A stretch of DNA of 64,000 nt from Caenispirillum bisanense (GCF_900230255.1 NZ_OCNJ01000016.1:1-64000); one strand, 5' to 3'. Shown: positions 25,485 through 35,991, numbered from the stretch's first letter. Notes: generated from the sequence alone by a model not told the origin. Program-made: numbers and translations.

Positions 25485-26606
25485 TCAGTCCTGGCCCGCC
25501 GGATAGACGAAGGCAAGACTGCGGTCGAGCGACACTTCCAGCCGTTCTTCGGGCGGCGGAAGGTAGCGTCCCGGCACCCGCGCGTGCAGGTGCAGGCCGG
25601 CCCCGTCCGGCGTCTCCACCTGCAAGTGGACGAGGCTGGTACGGCCGAGCATGCGCGAGGCGAGCACCCGGCCGACCACGTCGGGCGACGCACCGTCCTC
25701 GATGGCCGCCAGTTTCAGCGCTTCGGGCCGCACCATCACGGTGGCGGCGGCCCCGGAGATCAGCCCCCGGCCGTCGAGCGGGCCGAGCGGCGTCTCCACC
25801 TGCCCGCCCGCCCCGACGCGGGCGGCGAACTCGTTGACTTCGCCGAAGAAGCGGGCCGCGAAGGCCGTCTTCGGATAGCAGTACAGCTCCACCGGCGATC
25901 CCATCTGCACGATGCGGCCGCGGTTCATGAGCGCGATGGCGTCGGCCATGAACATCGCTTCCTCGGGGTCGTGGGTGACCATCACGGTCGCCACCCCGCT
26001 CGCCTTCAGCACGTGCAGCGTCTCGTCCCGCACCTGATCGCGCAGCCGGCGGTCGAGGCCGGAGAACGGCTCGTCGAGCAGCATCAGCTTCGGCTCCGGC
26101 GCCAGCGCGCGGGCCAGGCCGACGCGCTGCTGCTGGCCGCCCGACAGGGTATGCGGGTAGGCCTGGATATAGTCGGCCATGCCGACCTGCGAAAGAACTT
26201 CGCGGGCGCGTTCCTGCTTTTTCTTTCGGGGCATCCCTTCGAGACCGAAGACGACGTTCTCTTCCACCGAAAGATGCGGGAACAGGGCGTAGTCCTGGAA
26301 CAGGAAGCCGACGTTGCGGCGCTCCGGCGGCACGAAGCTCTGACGGTCGGCGACCAGCATGCCGGCCACCCGCACCTCGCCCTCGGTCGGCGCCTCCAGG
26401 CCGGCGCAGATGCGCAGCGTGGTGGTCTTGCCGCAGCCCGAGGGGCCGAGCAGGCACAGCAATTCACCGGGGCCGACGGTCAGCGACACGCCGTCCACCA
26501 CCGGCTCGCCGCCGTAGGAATGGCGCACGCCCTGAAGCACGAGGCCTGCCTTGTCGGGGTCGACCTCGCCGCGCAGGGACACGGGACGGATGGGGTCGAT
26601 CCTCAT
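25485..26606 (-). CDS. fbpC: Iron(III)-type ABC transporter ATP-binding protein
   Basis: A 373-residue ABC ATPase: Walker [10 protein letters not shown], signature L-S-G-G-Q-Q-Q-R, Walker [13 protein letters not shown] and H-loop V-T-H-D, then a C-terminal TOBE-like regulatory part. The pairing with a fused two-half permease fits FbpC/SfuC importers of ferric iron. No substrate-binding protein (fbpA) is present, so it must lie elsewhere, and related substrates such as thiamine or phosphonates cannot be ruled out. The ATG at 26606 is 26 bp after the permease gene. Confidence 0.85.
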   Translation of the reverse strand: MRIDPIRPVSLRGEVDPDKAGLVLQGVRHSYGGEPVVDGVSLTVGPGELLCLLGPSGCGKTTTLRICAGLEAPTEGEVRVAGMLVADRQSFVPPERRNVGFLFQDYALFPHLSVEENVVFGLEGMPRKKKQERAREVLSQVGMADYIQAYPHTLSGGQQQRVGLARALAPEPKLMLLDEPFSGLDRRLRDQVRDETLHVLKASGVATVMVTHDPEEAMFMADAIALMNRGRIVQMGSPVELYCYPKTAFAARFFGEVNEFAARVGAGGQVETPLGPLDGRGLISGAAATVMVRPEALKLAAIEDGASPDVVGRVLASRMLGRTSLVHLQVETPDGAGLHLHARVPGRYLPPPEERLEVSLDRSLAFVYPAGQD

Positions 26607-26631
26607 GGGCGGCGGTCCTCGGGGTTGGCTG

Positions 26632-28359
26632 TCACTGGCGGGCGCTGCCCGGCCGCGACCGGGCGATGGCGAGGCTGAGGAGTACCACCGGCACGATGCC
26701 GACGGCAACGATGGCGAGGGCCGCCGGCGCCGCCTCGGCGAGGCGTTCGTCGGTCGCCAGTTCGTAGGCGCGCACGGCCAGGGTATCGAAGTTGAAGGGC
26801 CGCATGATGAGCGTCGCCGGCAGTTCCTTCATCACGTCGACGAAGACCAGCAGGGCGGCGGTCAGGATGCTGCCGCGGATCATGGGCAGGTGGACGCGGC
26901 GCAGGGTCGACAGCGGCCCGTGGCCGAGGGTGCGCGAGGCCCCTTCCAGGTTGGCCGTCACCTTGCCGAGCGAGGCCTCCACGGCATTGTACGACACCGC
27001 CAGGAAGCGCACGAGGTAGGCGTAGATCAGCGCCGCCATGGTGCCGGTGAGCAGCAGCCCGGTGCCGATGCCGAAGGTCGCCTTCATCCAGGCGTCCAGG
27101 GTGTTGTCGAAGGACGTCAGCGGCACCAGCACGCCGACGGCGATCACCGAGCCCGGCACGGCGTAGCCGAGGCTCGCCACCCGCACGGCGGCGAGCGTCG
27201 CGGGGCTCTTGCGCATGCGCTGGCCGTAGGCGAGCAGCAGGCCGATGGCGGCGGCGGCGACGGCCGCCGTGCCTGCCAGCGTGAAGCTGTTGAGCGCCCG
27301 GTCCCAGAACCGCCCGCCGGCCATGACCTCGCCCCAGGTGTCCACCGCCCACAGCGCCAGCACCCACGACGGCACCACGAAGCCGAGCACCAGCGGCAGG
27401 GCACAGCCCACCACGGCGGCAGCCGCCTTCCAGCCGGTCAGGGGGATGCGCGGCAAGGCGCGGATGCGGGTGGACATGTGCTGGTAGCTGGCCCGCCCGC
27501 GCGACCACCGCTCCATGAGCACCAGGGCGAAGATGAACAGCATGAGCACCGCACCCAGCTGCGCCGCGGCGGCGGCGTTGCCGAGGCCGAACCAGGTGCG
27601 GTAGATGCCCGTCGTGAAGGTGTCGACGGCGAAATAGGCGACGGTGCCGAAGTCGTTCAGCGTCTCCATGAGCGCCAGCGCGGTGCCCGCCACGATGGCC
27701 GGCCGCGCCATGGGCAGGGCGACACGGAAGAAGCTCTTCCACCGGCCGCAGCCGAGCACCCGGCTCGCCTCCATGGCGCAGACCGACTGCTCCAGGAAGG
27801 CGGCCCGCGCCATCATGTAGACATAGGGGTAGAGCACGAGGCTCATCATGGCGATTGCGCCGCCGAGCGAGCGCAGCTCGGGGAACCAGTAGTCGCGTCG
27901 GCTGGTCCAGCCGAACACCTCGCGCAGGGCCGTCTGCACCGGGCCGGCGAAGTCGAGCAGGCCGGTGTAGGTATAGGCGATGACGTAGGCCGGCACCGCC
28001 AGCGGCAGCAGCAGCGCCCACTCGAACATGCGCGCGCCGGGGAAGCGGCACATGGTGACGAGCCAGGCGGTCGACACGCCGATCAGCAGCACCCCCGCCC
28101 CGACGCCCACCATGAGGCCGATGGAGTTGAGAATGTAGCGCGACAGCACGGTGTCGGCGAGGTGGCTCCAGACGTCGCCGGTCGGCACGAAGACGTGGGC
28201 GAAGACCACCAGCACCGGCAGGGCGATGAGCCCCGCCACCAGCAGCACGGCGACGCTCCACCAGCGGCTGCCGGTGGCCCGGCGGCGACTGCGCACCGCC
28301 GCTCCCGCTTCGGGCTTGCCGACGTAGTCTGGAACGCTGACCTGCTGCACCTGCGACAC
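26632..28359 (-). CDS. fbpB: Iron(III)-type ABC transporter permease, fused double domain
   Basis: A membrane protein of about 575 residues with some twelve hydrophobic segments in two halves. Each half has an EAA-type loop that contacts the ATPase: E-A-S-R-V-L-G-C-G-R and L-E-G-A-S-R-T-L-G-H-G. This fused layout is typical of FbpB/SfuB. The start is uncertain; the GTG at 28359 places the protein just before its cytosolic N-terminus, and an upstream ATG is also possible. A Fur-like half site lies upstream. Confidence 0.87.
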   Translation of the reverse strand: MSQVQQVSVPDYVGKPEAGAAVRSRRRATGSRWWSVAVLLVAGLIALPVLVVFAHVFVPTGDVWSHLADTVLSRYILNSIGLMVGVGAGVLLIGVSTAWLVTMCRFPGARMFEWALLLPLAVPAYVIAYTYTGLLDFAGPVQTALREVFGWTSRRDYWFPELRSLGGAIAMMSLVLYPYVYMMARAAFLEQSVCAMEASRVLGCGRWKSFFRVALPMARPAIVAGTALALMETLNDFGTVAYFAVDTFTTGIYRTWFGLGNAAAAAQLGAVLMLFIFALVLMERWSRGRASYQHMSTRIRALPRIPLTGWKAAAAVVGCALPLVLGFVVPSWVLALWAVDTWGEVMAGGRFWDRALNSFTLAGTAAVAAAAIGLLLAYGQRMRKSPATLAAVRVASLGYAVPGSVIAVGVLVPLTSFDNTLDAWMKATFGIGTGLLLTGTMAALIYAYLVRFLAVSYNAVEASLGKVTANLEGASRTLGHGPLSTLRRVHLPMIRGSILTAALLVFVDVMKELPATLIMRPFNFDTLAVRAYELATDERLAEAAPAALAIVAVGIVPVVLLSLAIARSRPGSARQ

Positions 28360-28494
28360 GATGCTCGACGACCCTTTCTGCGGCCTGTTCAGAGGCGCCG
28401 CGGCCCACCGGCGCCGGCGCATCCCGTCACTTTGGTGCAAGCCATTCTCAATTTCAAGACCTTAGTCGCCGTGTGGTGTTGAAGGCTGGCCCGG

Positions 28495-29226
28495 CTACTC
28501 GTCGTCGCCGAGCATGTCGAGCTGGTCTTCGGGCTCGTCCGGCGCGTCTGTATCGACGAACTCGCCGGTGTCGTGGGCGCGGGCGCCGTAGGCGGCGATG
28601 GCGGGGCGGGCGTCGAGCAGGCCGGCGGCCTTCAGTTCCTCGATGCCCGGCAGATCCTTCACGGTCTCCAGGCCGAAATGGTCGAGGAAGCGGTCGGTGG
28701 TGCCCCAGGTGAGCGGCCGGCCGGGGGTGGCGCGACGGCCGCGCGGGCGGATCCAGCCGGCTTCCAGCAGGGTGTCCATGGTGCCCTTGGACAGGGCGAC
28801 GCCGCGGATCTCCTCGATCTCGCCGCGGGTGACGGGCTGGTGGTAGGCGATGATGGCCAGCGTCTCGACGGCGGCGCGCGACAGGCGGCGGGTCTCCACC
28901 GCGTCGGTCTTCAGGTGCTCCACCAGGTCGGGGGCCGTGCGGAAGGCCCAGTGGCCGCCGGCCTGGAACAGCTGCACGCCACGGCCGCGGTACTGCTCCT
29001 GCAGGGTCGCCAGCACCTTCTTCACGTCGATGCCGGCCGGCAGCTTCTCCTTCAGGCCTTCCACCGACACGGGCTCGGCGGCGGCGAAGACCAGGGCCTC
29101 GACGATGCGCACGGCGTGGTCGAAGTCGACGTCGAGCGACCCCTGCCGGGCGCCGGGAGCGGCCACCGGCGCGGCGGCGGGGCCGGGCGAATCGTCGAGC
29201 ACGTCCAGGTCGGGGGTGTCGTCCAC
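28495..29226 (-). CDS. scpB: Segregation and condensation protein ScpB
   Basis: A 243-residue winged-helix protein that, with ScpA, forms the kleisin complex of the SMC condensin. Visible features are V-E-A-L-V-F-A-A-A-E-P-V near residue 40, L-S-R-A-A-V-E-T-L-A-I-I-A-Y-H-Q-P-V-T-R and W-G-T-T-D-R-F-L-D-H-F-G-L. The N- and C-terminal tails are acidic and disordered. It starts 3 bp after scpA, so the pair is co-translated. Confidence 0.95.
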   Translation of the reverse strand: MDDTPDLDVLDDSPGPAAAPVAAPGARQGSLDVDFDHAVRIVEALVFAAAEPVSVEGLKEKLPAGIDVKKVLATLQEQYRGRGVQLFQAGGHWAFRTAPDLVEHLKTDAVETRRLSRAAVETLAIIAYHQPVTRGEIEEIRGVALSKGTMDTLLEAGWIRPRGRRATPGRPLTWGTTDRFLDHFGLETVKDLPGIEELKAAGLLDARPAIAAYGARAHDTGEFVDTDAPDEPEDQLDMLGDDE

Positions 29227-29229
29227 GGG

Positions 29230-30063
29230 TCAGACCTCCTCGATGCGCGGGGTGCGCGGCGGGCGGATGCGGATGGGCGAGTAGAAGCCGCCATCCTGGC
29301 GGACCTCCAGCTTGCCCTGCTTGCACAGTTCCAGCGTCGCGATGAAATGGGCGCACATGGCGGAGCGGCGCATGAGCGGCTCGCCGATGCCGGTGGGCAG
29401 GAAGTCGGCCAGCGCGCTCCAGTCGGGAATGGCGCCCAGCATGGCCTCCAGCCGCTTGATGGCGTCGTCCACCGAATAGAGCGTCAGCGGCTCGATCTCG
29501 AACTCGATCTTGGTGGTGCGCTTCTTGTGGTCGGCGTAGGCGCGCAACAGGTCGTAGAGCGTGACGTCGTAGACCGAGCGCGACACGCCGCCGACATCCT
29601 CGGGCGCGCCGCGGACGAAGCGGCGCTGGCCGACGCGCGGCATCTCCAGGAACTTCTCGCCGGCGTCCTGCATGGCCTCCAGGCGGCGCAGCTGGAATTG
29701 CAGGGCGGCGGCCAGTTCCTCGCCCGAGGGCTCCTCGTCCTTCTCCTCGGGCGGCAGCAGCAGGCGCGACTTCAGATAGGCGAGCCACGCCGCCATCACG
29801 AGGTAATCGGCGGCCAGTTCCAGGTGCTGTTCACGCACCGCATGGACGAAGGTCAGGTACTGCTCCGCCAGCGCCAGGATGGAGATATTGAGCAGGTCGA
29901 CCTTCTGGTCGCGGGCGAGCGTCAGCAGCAGGTCGATGGGGCCTTCGAAGCCGTCCAGATCGAGCATGAGCGCGGCCAGCCCGTCGCCCTCCTCCGCCGC
30001 GCCGTCGGCGGCGGGGCCGGCCCGCCGCGGCGGGTCTTCCTCGAAGGGCACCGGATCGGCCAT
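29230..30063 (-). CDS. scpA: Segregation and condensation protein ScpA
   Basis: A 277-residue kleisin subunit of the SMC-ScpAB condensin. The signature F-E-G-P-I-D-L-L-L-T-L-A lies near residue 40, followed by D-L-L-N-I-S-I and a predicted helical C-terminus with a winged-helix tail. It starts 9 bp after the M50 protease gene, in a leftward nagZ-M50-scpA-scpB run. Confidence 0.95.
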   Translation of the reverse strand: MADPVPFEEDPPRRAGPAADGAAEEGDGLAALMLDLDGFEGPIDLLLTLARDQKVDLLNISILALAEQYLTFVHAVREQHLELAADYLVMAAWLAYLKSRLLLPPEEKDEEPSGEELAAALQFQLRRLEAMQDAGEKFLEMPRVGQRRFVRGAPEDVGGVSRSVYDVTLYDLLRAYADHKKRTTKIEFEIEPLTLYSVDDAIKRLEAMLGAIPDWSALADFLPTGIGEPLMRRSAMCAHFIATLELCKQGKLEVRQDGGFYSPIRIRPPRTPRIEEV

Positions 30064-30072
30064 GGTCGGCCC

Positions 30073-30774
30073 TTACACGAGTCCGAAGACGGTGAGCAGC
30101 ACGCGCATCATGGCCTGCACCGGCACCCCGACGATCCACGACAGCACGTTCAGATCATACCCGATCTGGCCGCCGATCAAGGGCAGAAGGAACAGCAGGC
30201 CGAGCAGGATGAGGATGCCGAAGCGCTCGGTGCGCGCCAGCCGGACGGCGAGCGGCCGCGGCAGCAGGCCGACGGCGATGCGCCCGCCGTCCAGCGGCGG
30301 CAGCGGGATCAGGTTGAACGCCATGAGCACGAGGTTGATGGTCATGGCGTTGATGAGGTTCAGGTACCACCACTCGGCGGCGGCGTGCGGCATCAGCGGC
30401 ACGGTATAGATGAGCGCCGTGGCGATGGACGCCATGATCAGGTTGGACCCCGGCCCCGCCGCCGCCACCAGCACCATGTCGCGGCGCGGGTTGCGCAGGT
30501 TGCGGAAGTCCACCGGCACCGGCTTGGCCCAGCCGAACAGGAAGGGTGCGCGCAGGAGCAGCAGCAGCGCCGGCAGGATCACCGTGCCGAAGGGGTCGAC
30601 GTGGCGCAGCGGATTGGCCGAGATGCGCCCGGCCAGCCGCGCCGTCGGGTCGCCCAGCTTGTCGGCCACCCAGCCGTGCGCCGCCTCGTGAAAGGTGACG
30701 GCGAAGAGGACCGGCAGGACCCAGGTGGAGGCCACGCCGATCCACCCGAAGGCATCGCCCATGAAACCGTCCAT
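30073..30774 (-). CDS. Site-2 protease family (M50) membrane protein
   Basis: A 233-residue membrane protein with the zinc motif H-E-A-A-H-G-W in F-H-E-A-A-H, and the second site L-P-P-L-D-G-G-R, where Asp is the third ligand. It has four to five hydrophobic segments and belongs to the short YwhC/SREBP-like branch often found beside scpA. Substrate unknown. It starts 2 bp after nagZ. Confidence 0.9.
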   Translation of the reverse strand: MDGFMGDAFGWIGVASTWVLPVLFAVTFHEAAHGWVADKLGDPTARLAGRISANPLRHVDPFGTVILPALLLLLRAPFLFGWAKPVPVDFRNLRNPRRDMVLVAAAGPGSNLIMASIATALIYTVPLMPHAAAEWWYLNLINAMTINLVLMAFNLIPLPPLDGGRIAVGLLPRPLAVRLARTERFGILILLGLLFLLPLIGGQIGYDLNVLSWIVGVPVQAMMRVLLTVFGLV

Positions 30775-30776
30775 GA

Positions 30777-31802
30777 TCAGGCCGCCCGCAACAGGCGGTC
30801 CAGCTCGGCCAGCGTCTCCGCCGCGTCCAGCCGGGCGAGGCGCTGCTCGCGGAAACGGCCGAGGCGCGCGGCACGCAGTTGCCCGGCGGTGTCGAGCGGC
30901 CGGCAGCCCTCGGCGACGGCGGTCATTTCGTCCCGGTCGCCGTTGCAGTGGAGCACGAGGTCGCAGCCCGCCGCGAGGCTGTCGGCGGCGCGGTCCTGGA
31001 ACCGGCCGGTCAGCGCCTTCATGGACAGGTCGTCGGTCATCAGCAGCCCTTCGAAGCCCAGTTCGCCGCGCACGATCCCGCCGATCACCGCCGGCGAGGT
31101 GGTGGCCGGGCGATGGGCGTCGAGCGCCGTGTAGACGATATGGGCCGTCATGCCGTAGGGCGCATCCTTGAGGGCGCGGAAGGGCACGAAGTCGGTGGCG
31201 CGCAGCTCCTCCAGCGAGGCGTCGACCACCGGCAGGTCGAGGTGGCTGTCGGCGACGGCGCGGCCGTGGCCGGGGATGTGCTTGACCACCGGCATGACGC
31301 CGCCGTCGAGCAGCCCGGCGCAGGCGATGGACGCCAGATGCGACACCACCGCCGGATCGTGCCCGAAGGCGCGGTCGCCGATGATGTCGTGCGAGCCCTG
31401 CACCGGCACGTCGGCGAGCGGGTAGCAGTCGACGTCGATGCCGAGCGCCGCCAGCTCCACCGCCAGCAGGCGGGCGTTCAGGCGCACGGCATCGGCCGCC
31501 GCCTTCGGGTCGCGGGCGTAAAGCTCTACGAAGGGCGCCATGGAGGGGGCGTCGCGCCAGTGCGGCGGACGCAGGCGGCGAACCCGGCCGCCCTCCTGGT
31601 CGATGAGCACCGGCGCCTCGCGGCCGACGCAGCCGCGCAGGTCGGCCACCAGGGAGGCGACCTGCTCCGGCGTTTCCACGTTGCGGGCGAACAGGATGAA
31701 GCCGTAGGGGTCGGCGTCGGCGAAGAAGGCGCGCTCCTCCGCCGTCAGCCGCGGCCCCGACAGCCCGAAGATGGCGGCGAGCGGGGCCTTAACGGACAAC
31801 AA
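30777..31802 (-). CDS. nagZ: Beta-N-acetylhexosaminidase
   Basis: A family 3 glycosidase of about 341 residues that removes N-acetylglucosamine from muropeptides during wall recycling. The catalytic loop K-H-I-P-G-H-G and the nucleophile region M-T-D-D-L-S-M-K are intact, as is I-D-Q-E-G-G-R-V. It starts with TTG at 31802 (or the next TTG at 31799); AAGG lies upstream. The start overlaps the SPOR gene by about 14 bp. Confidence 0.93.
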   Translation of the reverse strand: MLSVKAPLAAIFGLSGPRLTAEERAFFADADPYGFILFARNVETPEQVASLVADLRGCVGREAPVLIDQEGGRVRRLRPPHWRDAPSMAPFVELYARDPKAAADAVRLNARLLAVELAALGIDVDCYPLADVPVQGSHDIIGDRAFGHDPAVVSHLASIACAGLLDGGVMPVVKHIPGHGRAVADSHLDLPVVDASLEELRATDFVPFRALKDAPYGMTAHIVYTALDAHRPATTSPAVIGGIVRGELGFEGLLMTDDLSMKALTGRFQDRAADSLAAGCDLVLHCNGDRDEMTAVAEGCRPLDTAGQLRAARLGRFREQRLARLDAAETLAELDRLLRAA

Positions 31803-32898
31803 TGCAGCCGACCTTCCGTGCCGCCAGCTTGTCGCACAGCGCCTTGGCTTCGGCCGCCGAGGCGAGACCCTTGGCACGCACGCGGTAGAACACGCCCTTG
31901 GCGCCCAGGTCGGCGCGCTGGATGTCCATGTTCAGGTTGCCGAGCAGATCCTTGTTGGCCGCCACCGCCTGGTTCCAGGCGGCGCGGGCCGAGGCCTCGT
32001 CCTTCAGGGCCGCCAGCTGCACCATCATGCTGCCACCGCCGGCGGGCGCCGCAGCGACCGGAGCCGGGGCCGGCGCGGGAGTCACGGCAGCCACCTGCGG
32101 CTGCGGCGCAGGCGCCGGAGCCGGCTTGGGGGCCGGGGCGGGCGTCGGGGCCGGAGCGGCGGGGGCCTGGGCCTGCGGCGCCGGCGTGGGCTGCGCCGGG
32201 GCGGTCACCACCGGCGCCGGCGGCGTCGGCACGGGCTGCGGCGTGGGGGCCGTGGCCACCTGCTGCTCCGGCACCGGCGCGGGCTCGGCGGGCTGTTCCT
32301 CGGCGACGGGCTCCGACGGCGGCGGCGGGGCGGTCGGTGCCGCCGGCTGCGCCAGCAGGTTCTCGACACCACCCTCGGCCTGGCTGTTCTGGCCCAGGCG
32401 GTCGTAGACCATCTTGTCGGTGTTGGGCACCTGCATGCCGCCCGGATCGGCCGGCCGCACCTTGTAGGGCTGGCCGTCGGCGGCGATCACCGGCGTCTGC
32501 GCCACGGTCTGCTCGGGCTCGGGCTTTAGGAACAGGTACCAGCCGGCGATGCCGGCGGCGACGGCGCCCACCACCACGGCGATCATCACGCCGCGCGAGC
32601 CGCCGGAGCGGCTCTCGGGCTCGTCGTCGTAGTCCTCGGGCTCGTCCTCGACGTCGTCGTCCACCGCCGGGCCGGCCGACAGGCGGGCGCGCGGCGCCGC
32701 ACTCGCGGGCGCCGGCGGCGGATCGAACTCGTCCTCGGGGCCGAAGTCGTCGGCGGGGTCGGCGGGGTCGGCCTGGGTGGCGCGCGGCGCCAGACGATCG
32801 GGGATCAGGTTCAGGAAATCGTCGTCGTCAGTGCCGTCGGACCCGGACCCCGATCTGGGCGCGCCGAGGCCGGGCTCCTTGCGTTCGCTGGGGGCCAT
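31789..32898 (-). CDS. SPOR-domain membrane protein
   Basis: A 369-residue protein: acidic cytosolic N-terminus, one membrane helix near residue 105 (V-M-I-A-V-V-V-G-A-V-A-A-G), a long periplasmic Pro/Ala/Gln linker and a C-terminal SPOR domain (V-Q-L-A-A-L-K-D-E-A-S-A, then V-F-Y-R-V-R-A-K-G). SPOR domains bind denuded glycan at the division septum. The bitopic layout resembles FtsN, but so does that of other SPOR proteins, so I leave it unnamed. Its ATG overlaps the argS stop by one base. Confidence 0.87.
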   Translation of the reverse strand: MAPSERKEPGLGAPRSGSGSDGTDDDDFLNLIPDRLAPRATQADPADPADDFGPEDEFDPPPAPASAAPRARLSAGPAVDDDVEDEPEDYDDEPESRSGGSRGVMIAVVVGAVAAGIAGWYLFLKPEPEQTVAQTPVIAADGQPYKVRPADPGGMQVPNTDKMVYDRLGQNSQAEGGVENLLAQPAAPTAPPPPSEPVAEEQPAEPAPVPEQQVATAPTPQPVPTPPAPVVTAPAQPTPAPQAQAPAAPAPTPAPAPKPAPAPAPQPQVAAVTPAPAPAPVAAAPAGGGSMMVQLAALKDEASARAAWNQAVAANKDLLGNLNMDIQRADLGAKGVFYRVRAKGLASAAEAKALCDKLAARKVGCIVVR

Positions 32899-34697
32899 TA
32901 CCGCATCTCCTCAACAGGATCCACACCGAAGACTGCGAGGCCAGACGCTATCACCGTCGCCACGCCCTGCACAAGCGCAAGGCGCGCAAGGCTCAGCTCG
33001 CGATCCTCGGGCAGCAGGAAGCGCAGTTCGGTGTGATCCTTGCCCTTGTTCCACAGGCCGTGGAAGCCGGCCGCGACGTCGTTCAGGTAGTAGGCGACGC
33101 GGTGCGGCTCGTGCGCCTCCGCGGCACTTTCCAGCAGGCGCGGCCAGCCGGCGAGCGTGCGGATCAGCGCCATCTCGTCGGGGTCCACCAGCCGCTCCAC
33201 CGGCGCGCCGGCAAGCGCCTCGGCCGTCACCGTCGCGTCGTCGAACATGTCGGCCGCCGCATGGCGCAGCACCGAGCGGGCGCGGGCGTGAGCATACTGC
33301 ACGTAGAACACCGGGTTGTCCTTGGACTGCTCCAGGACCTTCGAGTAATCGAACTCGAGCGGCGCGTCGTTCTTGCGGGTCAGGATGATGAAGCGGACGA
33401 GATCCTTGCCCTTGCCGCCGCTGCGCTCGTTCAGCTCGTCCACCACTTCGCGCAGGGTGATGAAGGTGCCGGCGCGCTTGGACATTTTCACGGGCTCGCC
33501 GTTGTCCATCAGCTTGACCAGCTGGCAGAGCTTGACGTCGAGCGTCGCCTCGCCGGCCGAGACGGCCTTCACCGCCGCCGCCACGCGCTTGACGTAGCCG
33601 CCGTGGTCGGCGCCCCACACGTCGATGAGGGTGCGATAGCCGCGCAGGTACTTGTCGCGGTGATAGGCGATGTCGGACGCGAAATAGGTGAAGCTGCCGT
33701 CGCTCTTCATCAGGGCGCGGTCGACCTCGTCGCCGAAGTCGGTGGCCTTGAACAGGGTCTGCGGGCGCGGTTCCCAGTCGTCGGGCAGCTTGCCCTTGGG
33801 CGGCTCCAGCACGCCTTCGTAGATCAGGCCGCGCGCCTTCAGGTCATCGAGCACCGACTGCACGGTGCCGGCGTCGACCAGGCCCTTCTCCGAGGTGAAG
33901 ACGTCGTGATGCACGCCGAGCACGGCCAGATCTTCGCGGATCAGCGCCATCATCTCGTCGATGCCGAAGGCCCGCAGCGCCGGGCGCCACTCGTCCTCGG
34001 CCACGTCGGCCCACTTGGCGCCGTCGCGGGCGGCCAGCTTCTCGGCCGGCGGCACCAGATAGTCGCCGCCGTACTCGATCTCCTTCGCCGCCAGCTTGGC
34101 GTCGAACTGCGCCTGCGTCTCGCGCCCGCAGGCGACGAGGTAGCGGGCGTAGAGCGCGTCGGCCAGCTTGTCGACCTGCGCGCCGGCGTCGTTGATGTAG
34201 TATTCCTTGCAGACCTCGTAGCCCGCCTTGGTCAGCAGCAGTGCCAGCGCATCGCCCACCACCGCTCCGCGGCCGTGGCCGACGTGCATGGGGCCGGTGG
34301 GGTTGGCCGAGACGTATTCCACGTTCACCTTGTGGCCGCTGCCCATGGTGCTGTCGCCGAAGCGCACGCCCTGGCGCAGCACCTCGCGCAGCACGCCGCG
34401 CCACACGCCTTCGTCCAGGCGCAGGTTGATGAAGCCCGGCCCGGCGACCGAGGCTTCCGTCACGCCCGGCACGGTGGCGAGCCTGGCGACCAGCGCATCC
34501 GCCAGATCGCGCGGCTTGAGGCCGGCGGGCTTGCTCAGCACCATGGCGGCGTTGGTGGCGATGTCGCCGTGGCTGGCGTCGCGCGGCGGCTCGGCGGTGA
34601 CGCGGCTGAAATCGAGCCCCGCCGGCAGAGTGCCCGCGCCCACCAGGGCTTCGAGCGCCGCGACGATGTGATCCTTGTAGACGTTGAAAAGGTTCAT
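32898..34697 (-). CDS. argS: Arginyl-tRNA synthetase
   Basis: A 599-residue class I synthetase. The HIGH-type motif appears as P-M-H-V-G-H in [13 protein letters not shown], and the KMSKS motif as V-K-M-S-K-R-A-G-T. The N-terminal and C-terminal (DALR-like) domains are present. The ATG at 34697 overlaps the dgt stop (ATGA). The dgt-argS-SPOR-nagZ order is common in alphaproteobacteria. Confidence 0.96.
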   Translation of the reverse strand: MNLFNVYKDHIVAALEALVGAGTLPAGLDFSRVTAEPPRDASHGDIATNAAMVLSKPAGLKPRDLADALVARLATVPGVTEASVAGPGFINLRLDEGVWRGVLREVLRQGVRFGDSTMGSGHKVNVEYVSANPTGPMHVGHGRGAVVGDALALLLTKAGYEVCKEYYINDAGAQVDKLADALYARYLVACGRETQAQFDAKLAAKEIEYGGDYLVPPAEKLAARDGAKWADVAEDEWRPALRAFGIDEMMALIREDLAVLGVHHDVFTSEKGLVDAGTVQSVLDDLKARGLIYEGVLEPPKGKLPDDWEPRPQTLFKATDFGDEVDRALMKSDGSFTYFASDIAYHRDKYLRGYRTLIDVWGADHGGYVKRVAAAVKAVSAGEATLDVKLCQLVKLMDNGEPVKMSKRAGTFITLREVVDELNERSGGKGKDLVRFIILTRKNDAPLEFDYSKVLEQSKDNPVFYVQYAHARARSVLRHAAADMFDDATVTAEALAGAPVERLVDPDEMALIRTLAGWPRLLESAAEAHEPHRVAYYLNDVAAGFHGLWNKGKDHTELRFLLPEDRELSLARLALVQGVATVIASGLAVFGVDPVEEMR

Positions 34698-35866
34698 GGT
34701 TTTACCGATGGGTCGAACAATCTGGTGTGCTCGTCGAGCGCGAAGCGATCCGTCATCCCGGCGATGTAGTCGGCCACCTGGCGGGCCGTCTTGCGGCCGC
34801 GGGGGCCGTCGCACGGAAGCTGCCAGTCGGGCGGCATCAGGTTCGGTTCGGCGACGAAGAGGGCGAACAGGTCCTTCACCACCCGCTTGGCCTTGGAGGT
34901 CATGCGGTTGACGCGGAAGTGCCTGTACATGTTGGGGAACAGGAACGCCTTCAGCGCCCTGTCGTGGGCCACGATCTCGTCGGAGAAAGCGACCAGCGGC
35001 CGGCCGAGCAGCCGCACGTCCTCGGGCCGCTCCGGGCGGGCCTCGGCGATGCGGCGGGAGGTTTCGGCCACCAGGTCGTCCACCATGACGGTGATGATGC
35101 GGCGGAAGCTTTCGTAGATCAGGCGGTGCTCGTCGATGCCGGGATAGCGCGCCATCACCTCGCGGAAGATGGGGCCGACCAGCGGCAGGGCGAGCAAGTC
35201 GTCGATGCGGAACAGGCCGGCGCGCAACCCGTCCTCGATGTCGTGGGCGTTGTAGGCGATGTCGTCGGACAGCGCCGCCACCTGCGCCTCGGCGGAGGCA
35301 TAGGTGTGCAGTTCCAGGTCCTGGCCTTCCGAGTATTCCACGATGGCCTTGGGCAGCGGCTTGCTGTCGGGGCGGCCGACCAGCGGGCCGTTGTGCTTGA
35401 CCAGCCCTTCCAGCGTCTCCCACGTCAGGTTGAGGCCGTCGAACTCGGCGTAGCGCCGTTCCAGCTTGGTGACGATGCGCAGGGACTGGGCATTGTGGTC
35501 GAAGCCGTCGTACTCGGCGAGGCAATCCTGGAGGGCGAACTCGCCGGCATGGCCGAAGGGCGTGTGGCCGAGGTCGTGGGCCAGCGCCAGCGCCTCCGCC
35601 AGATCCTCGTTCAGGCCGATCATCCGGCAGATGGCGCGCGCGACCTGGCTGACCTCCAGGCTGTGGGTCAGGCGGGTGCGGTAGTGCTCGCCCTCGTGAT
35701 AGACGAAGACCTGCGTCTTGTACTTCAGCCGCCGGAAGGCGTTGCAGTGGATGATGCGGTCGCGGTCGCGCTGGAAATCCGAGCGTGCGCCGGCCGGCGG
35801 CTCCGGATGAAGCCGCCCGCGCGACCGGGTCGGATCACAGGCGAAGGGCGCCAGGGTGCTCGTCAT
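34694..35866 (-). CDS. dgt: Deoxyguanosinetriphosphate triphosphohydrolase-like HD protein
   Basis: A 390-residue HD-domain phosphohydrolase that splits dNTPs to nucleoside and triphosphate. The metal site shows H68 (R-L-T-H-S-L-E-V), H97-D98 (L-A-H-D-L-G-H) and a later D ([10 protein letters not shown]). The length and [11 protein letters not shown] motif fit the shorter dGTPase-like type. Head of the run that continues with argS. Confidence 0.93.
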   Translation of the reverse strand: MTSTLAPFACDPTRSRGRLHPEPPAGARSDFQRDRDRIIHCNAFRRLKYKTQVFVYHEGEHYRTRLTHSLEVSQVARAICRMIGLNEDLAEALALAHDLGHTPFGHAGEFALQDCLAEYDGFDHNAQSLRIVTKLERRYAEFDGLNLTWETLEGLVKHNGPLVGRPDSKPLPKAIVEYSEGQDLELHTYASAEAQVAALSDDIAYNAHDIEDGLRAGLFRIDDLLALPLVGPIFREVMARYPGIDEHRLIYESFRRIITVMVDDLVAETSRRIAEARPERPEDVRLLGRPLVAFSDEIVAHDRALKAFLFPNMYRHFRVNRMTSKAKRVVKDLFALFVAEPNLMPPDWQLPCDGPRGRKTARQVADYIAGMTDRFALDEHTRLFDPSVKP

Positions 35867-35962
35867 GGCGGCGACACTACAGGGGCCGCGCCACCCTGGC
35901 AACCACCGCCGTGCGGCGGTGCGGCATTCCCGCACACCGCCCCTTCCTGGAATGGTTCCACC

Positions 35963-35991
35963 TTGCGGAAAAGGCGCGCGCGGCCTAGATT
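35963..35991 (+). promoter_or_regulatory. Possible promoter of erpA
   Basis: TTGCGG (35963-35968) and TAGATT (35986-35991) are spaced by 17 bp, with transcription expected about 45 bases before the erpA ATG. The match to consensus is moderate. Confidence 0.4.

Noticed and set aside
22197-26678. Very long open frame of about 1490 codons on the plus strand opposite serS and tatABC
   Set aside because: It is antisense to well-recognised genes, has no family features and is explained by high GC content; similar shadows occur at 44525-48649 and 30879-34769.
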